A stretch of 64,000 bases of DNA from Pseudomonas extremaustralis (GTDB lineage: Bacteria > Pseudomonadota > Gammaproteobacteria > Pseudomonadales > Pseudomonadaceae). The stretch is taken from positions 3,084,001-3,148,000 of the forward strand of contig NZ_LT629689.1 of NCBI RefSeq assembly GCF_900102035.1, read 5' to 3'. Below the pieces are notes generated by a model that did no database searches, was not told the origin of the DNA, and saw only the letters and a program-made list of their open reading frames with translations. A program made the position numbers and the translations under genes. Below, one piece after another: positions 9,716 through 19,250 of the stretch; the stretch's first letter is position 1; every line of letters begins with the position of its first letter.

Positions 9716-10909
9716 TTAAGCCTGGATCAGGCCCTTGATCTTCACGGTCGGATTCACATCCGCCTCGTAGTCCACGCCGTCGATCTCGAAGCCGAACAAG
9801 CGCAGGAACTCAGCCTTGTAGCCGGCAAAGTCGCTGATCTCGTTGACGTTCTCATCGGTGACCTGGTTCCACAGCGCCGCCACGGCGTCCTGGACCTTCG
9901 GCTCCAGTTCGGCCAGGTCGGCGCGCAGGCGGCCGTCGGCGTCGAGTTTCGGCTGGCTGCCGTACAGGCTGTCCTTGAACAGGCCGTAGACCTGCTCGAT
10001 GCAGCCTTCATGGGTGCCCTGCTCTTTCATCACCTTGAACAGCAGCGACAGGTACAGCGGCATGATCGGGATCGCCGAACTGGCCTGGGTGACCACGGCC
10101 TTGAGCACCGACACACGGGCGTCGCCCTTCAGCGCGGCGAGGTTGTCGCGCAGGGTCAGGACTTTCTTGTCCAGGTCCTTCTTGGCTTCGCCGATGGAGC
10201 CGTTCCAGTAGATGTCCTGGGTCAGCTTCTCGCCCAGGTAGGTGAACGCGGTGGTCTTGGCGCCTTCGGCCAGGACGTCGGCGTCACGCAGCGCGTCGAT
10301 CCACAGCTGCCAGTCTTCGCCGCCCATGACTTTCACGGTGCCGTCGATTTCTTCCTGGGTGGCCGGTTCAAGGGTGGTGTCGACCACAACGCCTTTGTCG
10401 GTGTTGATCCCACGCAGGGTTACGGCCTTGCCGATCGGCTTGAGGGTGGAGTTGTGCACCACGCCTTGCGGGTCGGTGCGGCGTGGCGCGGCCAGGCTGT
10501 AGACGACCAGGTCGATCTTGCCCAGGTCTTTCTTGATGGTCTCGATGGTCAGGCGCTTGATGTCGTCGGAGAACGCATCGCCATTGATGCTCTTGGCGTA
10601 CAGGCCTTTTTCGACAGCAAACTTCTCGAATGCAGCGCTGTTGTACCAGCCGGCGGAGCTGAGCTTGCCTTCTTCGCCTTCTTTCTCAAAAAACACGCCC
10701 AGGGTGTCGGCGCCGCAACCGAACGCGGCACTGATGCGCGCAGCCAGGCCGTAACCGGTGGAAGCGCCGAGGACCAGCACCTTCTTCGGGCCGCCTTCAA
10801 TGGCGCCGTGCTTGGTTACGTAGTCGATCTGTTGCTTGACGTTCGCTTCACAGCCAACAGGGTGAGCGGTCACACAGATAAAGCCACGAACCCGCGGTTT
10901 GATGATCAT
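9716..10909 (-). CDS. fabV: Trans-2-enoyl-ACP/CoA reductase FabV
   Basis: A 397-residue enoyl reductase of FabV type, which reduces the enoyl thioester in the last step of the fatty acid elongation cycle and is known to be triclosan-resistant. The start at 10909 gives the family N-terminus [19 protein letters not shown]. The nucleotide-binding segment [13 protein letters not shown] is near 45-57. The Y-X8-K catalytic signature is Y234 to K243 ([10 protein letters not shown]), and [11 protein letters not shown] lies near 137-147. The length matches the family. The gene stands alone between a REP doublet and a divergent hydroxylase-like gene. Confidence 0.95.
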   Translation of the reverse strand: MIIKPRVRGFICVTAHPVGCEANVKQQIDYVTKHGAIEGGPKKVLVLGASTGYGLAARISAAFGCGADTLGVFFEKEGEEGKLSSAGWYNSAAFEKFAVEKGLYAKSINGDAFSDDIKRLTIETIKKDLGKIDLVVYSLAAPRRTDPQGVVHNSTLKPIGKAVTLRGINTDKGVVVDTTLEPATQEEIDGTVKVMGGEDWQLWIDALRDADVLAEGAKTTAFTYLGEKLTQDIYWNGSIGEAKKDLDKKVLTLRDNLAALKGDARVSVLKAVVTQASSAIPIMPLYLSLLFKVMKEQGTHEGCIEQVYGLFKDSLYGSQPKLDADGRLRADLAELEPKVQDAVAALWNQVTDENVNEISDFAGYKAEFLRLFGFEIDGVDYEADVNPTVKIKGLIQA

Positions 10910-11227
10910 AAAATTTCTGCCTCTTCCAAGGTGCCGAAGGCCAATGGTGGCCATTCAACTTCAATCGTACCGGTCTATGACGTCCGAAAAACCGAAGCGT
11001 CACGATAGACGTAAATCTTCTGTTTACAAAATCCGATCCATAAAACGCGAATCGAGGCTGGCAAGGGTTAAAAACTCTGGCGGGCCTTCACAATTTTGCA
11101 ATATTTAAACCGCCTTTCCAGCACCGAACGCCTTATCATGGCGCAGTTGTTTCAATACATGTCCAAACCACCACTCGCGGCCACAGAACCTGACCTGTCG
11201 AATGGCGTCCTGCTGGAGCTGAGTGTC

Positions 11228-12052
11228 ATGAACAAGCCTGCTTTACGTAAAAAAGCGATATCGGTCGCCTGGGTTCTCGGCGTGCTGCTGATTATCGGTG
11301 TCTTCCCCAAAACCATGCTGGTGTTTCTCGCCCTGGTGCTGGTCTGCGGTATTTACGACTATCTGCGTAATGGCTTGTATGACATCCCCACCTTCAAGAA
11401 ATACTTTGTCGGCAACGGTCGCAACACCTGGCTGCTCGCGCCGTTCAACACGCTGTTCGACCTGCTGAGCTCACGCAACCGTCATATTTATACGATGCGC
11501 GACCTGCCGCCGGCCTGGCAGGAAGACCTGCAACAGGTGATCAACGACGCCATGGCCCACAAGGACGAAATCATCGGTTACCTCGACGCGCGCATGGCCG
11601 AGAAGAAACGCGGCATGTTGTTTTTCCAATGGTACGGACGGCCGATCGAAACCTCGCTGGATATTCCCGAACTGCGCAAAAAACTGCCGTTCGTGAAAAC
11701 CATCGGCGTGTCGGTGTTCAATGAAAACCGTTCGACCTCTTTTCACTTCGGCCCCCTGCGCATGATGTTCCGCGTGCTCTACAACATGGCTCCGGCGCCC
11801 CACCACGATGGTGTCTATATCCAGGTGGGCAAGCACAAGCATTACTGGCACGACGACCCGCTATTTATCTTCGACGACACGCTGATGCATGCGTCCTTCA
11901 ACAAGAACGATGCGAAGCGCTACTGCCTGTTTATCGATATCGTGCGCCCGACCTCGCTGCCTTCGATACTCAACGCCGTGATCGCTGGGTTTGCCGGGAT
12001 GGTCTTTACCCTGCGTCGGGTTTTCTACAAAAACTGGAAGCTGATTCAGTAA
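11228..12052 (+). CDS. Aspartyl/asparaginyl beta-hydroxylase-domain protein, LpxO-like
   Basis: A 274-residue protein with an N-terminal hydrophobic segment (about residues 14-39) and a cupin-fold Fe(II)/2-oxoglutarate dioxygenase domain. The domain shows SFHFGP with a likely first iron ligand, the FRVLYNM strand, and the C-terminal IFDDTLMHASFNKNDAKRYC signature with the distal His and the Arg that holds 2-oxoglutarate. Membrane-anchored enzymes of this type include LpxO, which hydroxylates lipid A acyl chains, but similarity to classical LpxO looks moderate. The ATG at 11228 with GGAG upstream is preferred over earlier in-frame starts (11138). It may act on lipid A; a different acyl or peptide substrate is possible. 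Confidence 0.75.
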   Translation: MNKPALRKKAISVAWVLGVLLIIGVFPKTMLVFLALVLVCGIYDYLRNGLYDIPTFKKYFVGNGRNTWLLAPFNTLFDLLSSRNRHIYTMRDLPPAWQEDLQQVINDAMAHKDEIIGYLDARMAEKKRGMLFFQWYGRPIETSLDIPELRKKLPFVKTIGVSVFNENRSTSFHFGPLRMMFRVLYNMAPAPHHDGVYIQVGKHKHYWHDDPLFIFDDTLMHASFNKNDAKRYCLFIDIVRPTSLPSILNAVIAGFAGMVFTLRRVFYKNWKLIQ

Positions 12053-12200
12053 GTTCTGCGGCATGATGGTGCTGCACGGTGTTTGCACTCGGCCTTGTGC
12101 CTTTGGTAAATAACCGTCTTGCGCGACCGAATTCGGCACCCATCATTCTCAAGCCATCGCCCTCCTGCGGATGCGGTGGCTGCGCTTTCAAGGACTCAGA

Positions 12201-13574
12201 ATGCCCCAACGTCAAGTCATCAACGCTTCCGTCAGCCCCAAGGGCAGCCTCGAAACCCTGTCACAACGTGAAGTCCAGCAACTGAGCGAAGCCGGTTCCG
12301 GCAGTATCTATACCCTGTTCCGCCAATGCGCCCTGGCGATCCTCAACACCGGCGCGCATATCGACAACGCCAAGACCATCCTCGACGCCTACAAAGACTT
12401 TGAAGTGCGCATCCACCAGCAGGATCGCGGTGTGCGCCTGGAATTGCTGAACGCGCCGGCCGATGCCTTCGTTGACGGCGAAATGATTGCCAGCACCCGT
12501 GAGATGCTGTTCAGCGCCCTGCGCGATATCGTCTACACCGAGAACGAACTGGACAGCCAGCGCATCGACCTGAGCAATTCCCAGGGCATCACCGACTACG
12601 TGTTCCACCTGCTGCGCAACGCCCGTACCCTGCGTCCCGGTGTCGAGCCGAAAATCGTCGTGTGCTGGGGCGGACACTCGATCAATACCGACGAATACAA
12701 ATACACCAAGAAAGTCGGCCACGAACTGGGCCTGCGCAGCCTCGACGTGTGCACCGGTTGCGGCCCCGGCGTGATGAAAGGCCCGATGAAAGGCGCAACC
12801 ATTTCCCACGCCAAGCAACGGATTACGGGCGGCCGCTACCTGGGCCTGACCGAACCGGGCATCATCGCCGCCGAAGCGCCGAACCCGATCGTCAATGAGC
12901 TGGTGATCCTGCCGGATATCGAGAAGCGCCTGGAAGCCTTCGTGCGCGTCGGCCACGGCATCATCATCTTCCCTGGCGGCGCCGGCACGGCTGAAGAGTT
13001 CCTGTACCTGCTGGGCATCCTGATGCACCCGGACAACCGCGACGTGCCCTTCCCGGTCATCCTCACCGGGCCGAAACACGCCGCGCCGTACCTGCAACAA
13101 CTGCATGCCTTCGTGGGCGCAACCCTGGGCGAAGCGGCACAGGCGCACTACCAGATCATCATCGACGACCCGGCCGAAGTGGCGCGCAAGATGACCGCCG
13201 GCCTCAAGGCGGTGAAACAGTTCCGCCGCGAGCGCAACGACGCGTTCCACTTCAACTGGCTGCTCAAGATCGACGAAGGCTTCCAGCGCCCGTTCGACCC
13301 GACCCACGAAAACATGGCCAGCCTGCAACTGAGCCATGCGCTGGCGCCCCACGAACTGGCGGCCAACTTGCGTCGCGCGTTCTCCGGCATCGTGGCGGGC
13401 AACGTCAAGGACAAGGGCATCCGCCTGATCGAACAGCACGGCCCGTACGAAATCCACGGCGACGCGACCATCATGAAACCGCTGGACGAACTGCTGCAGG
13501 CCTTCGTCGCCCAGCACCGCATGAAGTTGCCGGGCGGCGCGGCGTATGTGCCGTGCTACCGCGTCGTGCAATAA
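12201..13574 (+). CDS. ppnN: Pyrimidine/purine nucleotide 5'-monophosphate nucleosidase (LOG family)
   Basis: A 457-residue homologue of E. coli PpnN (YgdH), matching over its whole length. The protein cleaves nucleoside monophosphates to base and ribose 5-phosphate and in E. coli is stimulated by (p)ppGpp. The central LOG domain has VVCWGGHSIN, CTGCGPGVMKGPMKGA and the FPGGAGTAEEFLYLLG nucleotide-binding signature. The C-terminal HRMKLPGGAAYVPCY end is also conserved. The start at 12201 (MPQRQVINAS) is chosen because upstream sequence shows no family similarity. It is a single gene in this context. Confidence 0.95.
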   Translation: MPQRQVINASVSPKGSLETLSQREVQQLSEAGSGSIYTLFRQCALAILNTGAHIDNAKTILDAYKDFEVRIHQQDRGVRLELLNAPADAFVDGEMIASTREMLFSALRDIVYTENELDSQRIDLSNSQGITDYVFHLLRNARTLRPGVEPKIVVCWGGHSINTDEYKYTKKVGHELGLRSLDVCTGCGPGVMKGPMKGATISHAKQRITGGRYLGLTEPGIIAAEAPNPIVNELVILPDIEKRLEAFVRVGHGIIIFPGGAGTAEEFLYLLGILMHPDNRDVPFPVILTGPKHAAPYLQQLHAFVGATLGEAAQAHYQIIIDDPAEVARKMTAGLKAVKQFRRERNDAFHFNWLLKIDEGFQRPFDPTHENMASLQLSHALAPHELAANLRRAFSGIVAGNVKDKGIRLIEQHGPYEIHGDATIMKPLDELLQAFVAQHRMKLPGGAAYVPCYRVVQ

Positions 13575-13758
13575 GCGAACGCTGCCCCGCCCGGCAAACC
13601 GGGTGGCGGCCGGTCATATGTTGTAGCGCTTTACGGGCGCTTTCAGGCGTGTGGACGGGCGGAATCGGGCTATCGAGAGCTATGCCGCGACCAATTGGGC
13701 GCGGCACTGCTGCGAGAGGTTCGGCTCCTGGGTACGAAGAAGCCGACCTGGCCGAGAT

Positions 13759-14088
13759 TCAGCGAACCCAACCCCCTCCCTGCCAGTGATAACCGTCATT
13801 GCGCTGCACCCAATGCGGGTGCATATAGCGATAGCCCTCACGCACCGCCTCCCAATGACCGTGCACGGCGACGTAACGCCCACCTTCCCAGCGCCAGTAA
13901 CCCCGTGACCACACATAGCCGTAGCGCGGAGCGGGCTCGACTTCGATCACCTGAACCGGCGGCGGTTGTGGCGCGATTACTTCGACATACTCTCGTTGCA
14001 CCGGCCGGCGCTCATGCACGACACGCTCTTGCACACACCCGGATGCCGCGACGACCATCGCCGCCAATGCTGCATAACGTAGCCACAT
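13759..14088 (-). CDS. Small lipoprotein with YXWXGW-type repeat
   Basis: A 109-residue protein starting at the ATG at 14088. It has a lipoprotein signal peptide (MWLRYAALAAMVVAASGC, lipobox AASGC), a Pro-rich linker, and aromatic repeats of YXWXXGYW type (YVWSRGYWRWEGGRYV, then a similar YHWQGGGW end). Such repeats occur in small cell-envelope proteins of unknown function. It should be an outer- or inner-membrane-anchored periplasmic lipoprotein. No function is assigned. Confidence 0.8.
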   Translation of the reverse strand: MWLRYAALAAMVVAASGCVQERVVHERRPVQREYVEVIAPQPPPVQVIEVEPAPRYGYVWSRGYWRWEGGRYVAVHGHWEAVREGYRYMHPHWVQRNDGYHWQGGGWVR

Positions 14089-14178
14089 ACCAACCCCTCG
14101 GGCGCTGACGCCCAACAACCTGCTCGTAAAAAAGTGCCCCCTTGTTGCAGCCTCGCTCCTGCAAGGCCTGGGTACTTT

Positions 14179-15105
14179 TTAACAGGTGGCGTCTGTCAGG
14201 TTGCTGAACTCACACGCCGGGCCGAAACGCTCCTGCACCGCCTCGACAAAACGCCGCAACTTGGCAGTACGTTGCCGGTTGGCGGTATAGACCAAATGCA
14301 TGGGCCGGCTCGGCGCATCAAAGTCCGGGAGCACCCGCACCAACTCACCCCGGTCCAGGGCCGGACGCAGAAAATCTTCCGGGCCGAGCACAATGCCAAA
14401 CCCATCCAGTGCAGCCGACATCAAGGCCCTGCTTTCGTTGATCTGCAAACGGCTGGCAACCTGCACCTTGTGCGATACCGCCCCCTGGTAGAACACCCAT
14501 TCGCGATCAGCAGGACGTGACCAGAAGACATAGCCCAAGCATTCATGGTGTTGAAGGTCCGCCGGTCGCAGCGGTATACCCCGTGTCGCCAAGTAGACAG
14601 GCGCCGCGCAGACCACCAGACGATAGGGCGCCAGGGGTCTGGCGGTTAATCCAGTGGTCGCCAGGGGACCAATCCGAAAAGCGGCTTCGTAGCCTTCTTC
14701 CACCAAATCGACGAAACGATCGGTGAGGTGCAGGTCAATGTTCACATCGGGGTTGTCGCGCAGAAACGCAGTCACCAGGGGCATGAGGCTGTAGGAGCCG
14801 AAGGTCACCGGCGCGGTGATTTTCAGCTTGCCACGCGGGGTGTCATTCATGATCTGCGCCAGAGAATCGGCGGCCTCGGCTTCTGTCAGGATATGTTTGC
14901 AACGCTCGTAGTACGCACTACCCAGCTCAGTGAGGCTTTGCCGGCGCGTGGTGCGATTGAGCAAGCGCGCCCCCAGGCGCTGTTCCAGCGCGGCAACATG
15001 TTTGGCCACCATCTGCGCCGACATGTTCAAACGCTCGGCGGCGCGGGCGTATGAGCCCAACTCGGCAGCGATCACAAAGGCATTCATGCTGGAAAGACGA
15101 TCCAT
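14179..15105 (-). CDS. LysR-family transcriptional regulator
   Basis: A 308-residue LysR regulator with an N-terminal winged HTH (SYARAAERLNMSAQMVAKHV), the RTTRRQSLTELG hinge, and an effector domain beginning near GKLKITAPVTFGS. Two adjacent ATGs (15108 and 15105) precede the HTH; the second gives the usual MDRLSSMNAF start. It is divergent from a dinucleotide-binding oxidoreductase 104 bp away, the most likely target. A 13-bp symmetric sequence sits between the two genes. The inducer is unknown. Confidence 0.92.
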   Translation of the reverse strand: MDRLSSMNAFVIAAELGSYARAAERLNMSAQMVAKHVAALEQRLGARLLNRTTRRQSLTELGSAYYERCKHILTEAEAADSLAQIMNDTPRGKLKITAPVTFGSYSLMPLVTAFLRDNPDVNIDLHLTDRFVDLVEEGYEAAFRIGPLATTGLTARPLAPYRLVVCAAPVYLATRGIPLRPADLQHHECLGYVFWSRPADREWVFYQGAVSHKVQVASRLQINESRALMSAALDGFGIVLGPEDFLRPALDRGELVRVLPDFDAPSRPMHLVYTANRQRTAKLRRFVEAVQERFGPACEFSNLTDATC

Positions 15106-15157
15106 CATTCCCCACTCTCAGTAATAACATCAACGACAGATCGCTTATTTATCGCCT

Positions 15158-15170
15158 ATTGGTTGCCAAT
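15158..15170. promoter_or_regulatory. Candidate LysR operator in divergent promoter
   Basis: ATTGGTTGCCAAT is an inverted repeat with 5-bp arms and a 3-bp centre. It is 53 bp upstream of the LysR start and 40 bp upstream of the oxidoreductase start, where a LysR protein would bind to control both. It is a weak call because short palindromes also arise by chance. Confidence 0.35.
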
Positions 15171-15209
15171 CATCATAACCCCCTCCCCCCTTCTCTCTGG
15201 AGCAAAGAT

Positions 15210-15881
15210 ATGAAGATTGGCGTTATTGGAGCAGGTTTCATCGGGCGCGCCGTGGCACAACTGGCACTGGCGGCCGGCCATGAGGTGATGTTGAGCAACT
15301 CCCGCGGCCCACAGACCATGAGCAGCGTGCTCAGCGGCATTTGGGGCGTTCAAGTGGGCAGCGCAGAAGACGCGGCACAATTTGGCGATGTGGTGCTCGT
15401 GGCTATTCCCCTGGCGCATTATCGCAGCGTACCCGTACAGGGGTTGGAAGGCAAAACGGTCATGGACGCAAACAATTACTACCCGGAGCGTGATGGGCAT
15501 ATCCCCGAGTTGGACCGCTTTGAAACCACCACCAGCCGGCTGCTCGCCGATCACTTGCCCCGGTCCCACGTGGTGAAGGTGTTCAATGCGATCTTTGCGC
15601 CGGACTTGACGCAGGACGCCCGCCCCCACGGCGCCCCCGAGCGCCGCGCATTGCCGGTGGCCGCCGATGACGTAGCGGCGAAAGCCCAAGTGATCCAGTT
15701 GCTCGACGAGCTGGGGTTCGACGCCGTGGATGCCGGCGGACTGGATGAAAGCTGGCGCTTCGAACGGGCCAAACCGGCGTATTGCGTTGCGCTGGACCAG
15801 GCAGGCTTGAAAGCAGCGCTGGCAGCGGCCCAACGGACCGTCGAAGTGCCTCCGGTCGATCGTTCCCGCTTTCGGCCATAG
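15210..15881 (+). CDS. NADP-dependent F420-reductase-like dinucleotide-binding oxidoreductase
   Basis: A 223-residue Rossmann protein with the N-terminal motif MKIGVIGAGFIGRAVAQLALAAGH region (residues 1-24), the SNSRGP segment after the second strand (typical of NADPH-preferring F420-dependent reductase homologues), and VVLVAIPLAHY. The DANNYYPERDG and VVKVFNAIFA blocks match the family. Pseudomonads lack F420, so it probably uses NADP with an unknown partner substrate. A GGAG-type RBS precedes the ATG. Divergence from a LysR gene suggests inducible expression. Confidence 0.82.
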   Translation: MKIGVIGAGFIGRAVAQLALAAGHEVMLSNSRGPQTMSSVLSGIWGVQVGSAEDAAQFGDVVLVAIPLAHYRSVPVQGLEGKTVMDANNYYPERDGHIPELDRFETTTSRLLADHLPRSHVVKVFNAIFAPDLTQDARPHGAPERRALPVAADDVAAKAQVIQLLDELGFDAVDAGGLDESWRFERAKPAYCVALDQAGLKAALAAAQRTVEVPPVDRSRFRP

Positions 15882-15893
15882 ACACGCACCTGC

Positions 15894-15933
15894 AAAAAAA
15901 CCCGCTGACCGTTACCGGTTCAGCGGGCTTTTG
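15894..15933. terminator. Bidirectional intrinsic terminator
   Basis: The stem CCCGCTGA (15901-15908) pairs with TCAGCGGG (15920-15927). It is flanked by an A-run on the left and CTTTT on the right, so it can stop transcription of the oxidoreductase gene from one side and mqo from the other. Confidence 0.85.
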
Positions 15934-15973
15934 CACATCGGCTCAGCCCTGTTACCAAGACCTCACCAACGAC

Positions 15974-17620
15974 TTACAACGCCAGGTCCGACGCCGGCTT
16001 GCTCGGCTCGGCCGCAGGCTTGGCAGCCTCGATGGCTTTTGGCGCAGCCAACTGCGGAATCGCAGGCGGTGGGGTCAGTTGCAGGATGTTGGCGGTGTAG
16101 GCCCATTCCTTGGCAACCGCCTCAGGACTGTCATTCAGCTTAGTGCCGTAGCTTGGCACGATCTGGTGCAGTTTTTCCTGCCAGGCCGGGGTAGCGACCT
16201 TATCCTTAAAGACTTTCTGCAGCACGGTCAGCATGATCGGAGCCGCGGTGGACGCGCCTGGCGACGCACCCAACAGGCCTGCAATGGTGTTGTCGGCAGA
16301 GCTGACCACTTCAGTACCAAGTTTCAGCACACCGCCCTGCTCTTCGTCACGCTTGATGATCTGTACGCGCTGACCGGCTTGCCACAGGCGCCAGTCCTCT
16401 TTCTTGGCGTTCGGGAAATATTCTTGCAGCGCCTTGAAGCGGTCGTCGTCCGACAGCATCAGTTGGCCGGCAAGGTACTCGACCAGCGGGTATTCACGAA
16501 TACCGACTTTGGTCATTGGCCAGATGTTGTGGGTGGTGGTGCTGGTCAGCAGATCCAGGTACGAGCCTTCCTTCAGGAACTTGGTGGAGAAGGTCGCGAA
16601 CGGGCCAAACAGGATCACGCGCTTGCCATCCAGCACACGGGTGTCCAAGTGCGGAACCGACATCGGTGGCGCGCCTACCGAGGCTTTACCGTAGGCCTTG
16701 GCCAAGTGCTGTTCGGCAACGGCCGTGTTATCGGTCACCAGGAACGAACCGCCAACCGGGAAGCCGGCATATTCCTTGGCTTCAGGAATGCCAGACTTCT
16801 GCAGCAGGTGCAGTGCACCGCCGCCAGCGCCGATGAACACGAACTTGGCGTCGGTTTCAGTCTTGGTGCCGTCTTTCAGGTTTTTGTAGCTGACACGCCA
16901 CGAACCGTCGGCGTTCTTGGTAATGTCCTGCACTTCACTCGACAGTTTCAGGTCGAACTTAGGGGTGGTTTGCAGGTGAGCGACGAATTGGCGAGTGATC
17001 TCGCCGAAGTTCATGTCTGTTCCCAGCGGGCTCCAGGTGGCCGCGATTTTCTGGCTCGGGTCGCGCCCTTGCATCATCAGCGGAACCCATTTGGCAATCT
17101 GCGCCGGGTCTTCGGAGTACTGCATGCCGGCGAACAGTGGGCTGGCTTGCAGGGCTTCATAGCGTTTCTTGAGGAACTTGATGTTGTCATCGCCCCACAC
17201 GAAGCTCATGTGCGGTGTGGAATTGATGAACGAACGCGGGTTCTTCAGCACGCCCTGCCGGACCTGCCAGGACCAGAACTGACGGGAGATCTGGAACGCT
17301 TCGTTGATCTCGACCGCTTTGGGGATCTCAACGTTGCCGTTCTTGTCTTCCGGGGTGTAGTTGAGCTCAGCCAGGGCCGAGTGGCCGGTACCGGCGTTGT
17401 TCCAGCCGTTGGAGCTTTCTTCGGCGACGCCGTCGAGGCGCTCGACCATTTCCATCGACCAATCCGGTTCCAGCTCATTGAGCCACACACCCAGGGTCGC
17501 ACTCATGATGCCGCCGCCGATCAGCAGCACATCGACTTTCTTTGCCTCTTGCGCATGAGCAGACGCGATCCCCATCGACAAAGCCAGCCCCAGCAGGGCC
17601 GTGTTCACTTTTTTTAACAT
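15974..17620 (-). CDS. mqo: Malate:quinone oxidoreductase
   Basis: A 548-residue FAD-dependent malate:quinone oxidoreductase, which oxidises malate and passes electrons to the quinone pool at the inner membrane. The FAD motif is [15 protein letters not shown] (about 33-47), followed by [23 protein letters not shown], which is diagnostic of Mqo. The start is the ATG at 17620, with AGGTG upstream; a GTG at 17629 is possible. The first 27 residues look like a Sec signal peptide ending in AHAQ, which is unusual for an enzyme expected on the cytoplasmic face. The C-terminal 40 residues are Ala/Pro/Lys-rich. Confidence 0.95.
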   Translation of the reverse strand: MLKKVNTALLGLALSMGIASAHAQEAKKVDVLLIGGGIMSATLGVWLNELEPDWSMEMVERLDGVAEESSNGWNNAGTGHSALAELNYTPEDKNGNVEIPKAVEINEAFQISRQFWSWQVRQGVLKNPRSFINSTPHMSFVWGDDNIKFLKKRYEALQASPLFAGMQYSEDPAQIAKWVPLMMQGRDPSQKIAATWSPLGTDMNFGEITRQFVAHLQTTPKFDLKLSSEVQDITKNADGSWRVSYKNLKDGTKTETDAKFVFIGAGGGALHLLQKSGIPEAKEYAGFPVGGSFLVTDNTAVAEQHLAKAYGKASVGAPPMSVPHLDTRVLDGKRVILFGPFATFSTKFLKEGSYLDLLTSTTTHNIWPMTKVGIREYPLVEYLAGQLMLSDDDRFKALQEYFPNAKKEDWRLWQAGQRVQIIKRDEEQGGVLKLGTEVVSSADNTIAGLLGASPGASTAAPIMLTVLQKVFKDKVATPAWQEKLHQIVPSYGTKLNDSPEAVAKEWAYTANILQLTPPPAIPQLAAPKAIEAAKPAAEPSKPASDLAL

Positions 17621-18255
17621 CCGTAGCACCTATGATAAAACGCCATCCGCCCCACCGCCCCCGACTCACTTCAGGACCGCAGGGTGGGCACACAAGGCCG
17701 ACGTATCGACCTCACTTTTATGTCCGTTCAGCGCTGACTTCTTATCATTATTGGCTTCAGCTACCCCAGAAATAGCCAAGAACCGCTACGTATGCGTGTT
17801 TACGTACCGGAGAAAGGCCAAACCAAGATGGCGCGCAGAATATCACGCCAAACAGCCAATATGCGCCGTTTGGCCAATTGACAACTCTCATAGAGTGGTT
17901 TTAACGAGACTGATCGGGGCGAGTGTCAAGCCGGACAGGCGCGACGCAGGGTCACAGGGTCGTCAGTGACAGGACACTCACGAACCAGTGGCTTTTCTTG
18001 ATACCTTCATCGCCGCTTGCGCCGCCACGACGGATCCAAGGCGGGGATTGAACAACAACGGGTAGGAAAACCTGCGCCATTGCAACACAAACCCTGTGAA
18101 CGATTGCCGCACGAGCGTGCTCATATGGGTGAACGAAAGGTGCGGCGCCCGACCCAACAAACAGGAACCGCTCGCATTTAAATCAATAGTAAATAATACA
18201 TGCCGTATTGCGGCGCTTTCTCTACAATTCGAGAATGCAAAGAAAGGAACTTGTC
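17621..18255. other. Intergenic region, mqo / wzz-like gene
   Basis: No convincing gene is seen in these 635 bp. Short frames on both strands have no recognisable features. A 7-bp inverted repeat, GCCAAAC (17847-17853) with GTTTGGC (17868-17874), lies upstream of mqo and could be an operator. TACAAT near 18222 is a plausible -10 element for the wzz-like gene, without a clear -35. Base composition turns AT-rich toward the right end. Confidence 0.4.
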
Positions 18256-18918
18256 GTGAGCATTTCAACGAACTCGAAACCCCGCCCCACTGATGATGAA
18301 ATAGATTTAATCCCGCTTCTCCAGGCTTTATGGTCGAGTAAGAAAACCATCATTGCCACGACAGTCGCAGGCGCCATTGTTTCATTTACGATCAGCGCAA
18401 TGTCTCCCGAACAATGGACAGCCAGTAATTACATCACCAAATCATCGCTATATAGCTTATATAAAGAAGTCAAGGAAAAAGGCGCGAGCCCGTCATTGAA
18501 TATGCCGCCACTGGAGGCTGAACTGTACAGTTCGATCCAAAACGACGTGTTCTATACCGCGATGGGCGTGATGGCAGCGAATGCTATTACCTTGAGAGAG
18601 ACCGTGCCCAAGACAGGCAAAAACGAATCCGTTCTCTATATTGCCTCGGCCACAGCTGCAACTGAGGCGCTGGCAAGAGCGCAATTGAAAGCCGCATTGG
18701 ACACCGCAAACGCCCAAGCCATTGCGCTTAACTTGCCATCCTTGTCGACCAGTAATAGCGTACGAGCGTTTAACCTCCTCGACGAAGCAAAAATCACCAG
18801 CAGTAAAAACACGAAAAAAATGGCGCTACTGGGTGGCTTCCTAGGTCTTATCCTCGGCAGCTTTTTTGTGATCGGCAAGTTTCTTATTCGCCAGTACAAA
18901 CATACTCATCGCTCTTAA
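18256..18918 (+). CDS. Short Wzz-domain (chain-length determinant-like) membrane protein
   Basis: A 220-residue protein with the two-transmembrane layout of Wzz polysaccharide co-polymerases: a cytoplasmic N-terminus with DEIDLIPLLQALWSSKKTI (15-33), TM1 about 31-48, a periplasmic loop of about 140 residues, and TM2 about 189-209 (MALLGGFLGLILGSFFVIG). Wzz proteins regulate O-antigen or exopolysaccharide chain length. Typical Wzz proteins are over 300 residues, so the periplasmic domain is about half size. GTG at 18256 has AAAGGAA 7 nt upstream and is preferred over ATG at 18235. Base composition is more AT-rich than its neighbours, hinting at transfer. A kinase-like gene follows. Confidence 0.72.
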   Translation: MSISTNSKPRPTDDEIDLIPLLQALWSSKKTIIATTVAGAIVSFTISAMSPEQWTASNYITKSSLYSLYKEVKEKGASPSLNMPPLEAELYSSIQNDVFYTAMGVMAANAITLRETVPKTGKNESVLYIASATAATEALARAQLKAALDTANAQAIALNLPSLSTSNSVRAFNLLDEAKITSSKNTKKMALLGGFLGLILGSFFVIGKFLIRQYKHTHRS

Positions 18919-19250
18919 AACGCACTACAAAAACTCGTCCGTTAAAAATAAGCAATACAGACCAGTGTCGAAGCAACAACAGTAATAAACAACTTCGCGA
19001 AAAATGTCGTTTTCATTAAGAGCACTTATGAAAGAGCACGGTAATGGCCCAAGGCCATTGTTGCACCGCGGCTCTTTTTTTCACGACGATTTTTTGACTA
19101 AGAAAAAACTCAAAAAATATTCAATCTGTCAATCAATACAAACCTTATTTTCATTATTTTTAGCTTGTGGACAGGCAACGTTCAGGTTGGATATCACAAC
19201 GCCATCATGTAACATTTCTGTCATATATTTCCAAACGACAAGGACGTGTT
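18919..19250. other. AT-rich intergenic region with terminator
   Basis: This 332-bp gap between the Wzz-like and kinase-like genes is markedly AT-rich. It holds one intrinsic terminator (19031-19080) and otherwise no supported gene. The right end carries the AAGGA that decides the TTG start of the next gene. Confidence 0.5.
19031..19082 (+). terminator. Intrinsic terminator
   Basis: AAAGAGC (19031-19037) pairs with GCTCTTT (19071-19077) around an inner stem AATGGCC/GGCCATT, followed by a run of T. It lies 112 bp after the Wzz-like gene, so it may end that transcript or that of an unannotated small RNA. Confidence 0.8.

Noticed and set aside
15782..17617. 611-codon plus-strand frame opposite mqo
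   Set aside because: Antisense shadow; it also crosses the terminator at 15894-15933.
17978..18268. 96-codon minus-strand frame between mqo and the wzz-like gene
   Set aside because: No RBS, no recognisable segment, and it overlaps the wzz-like start region.
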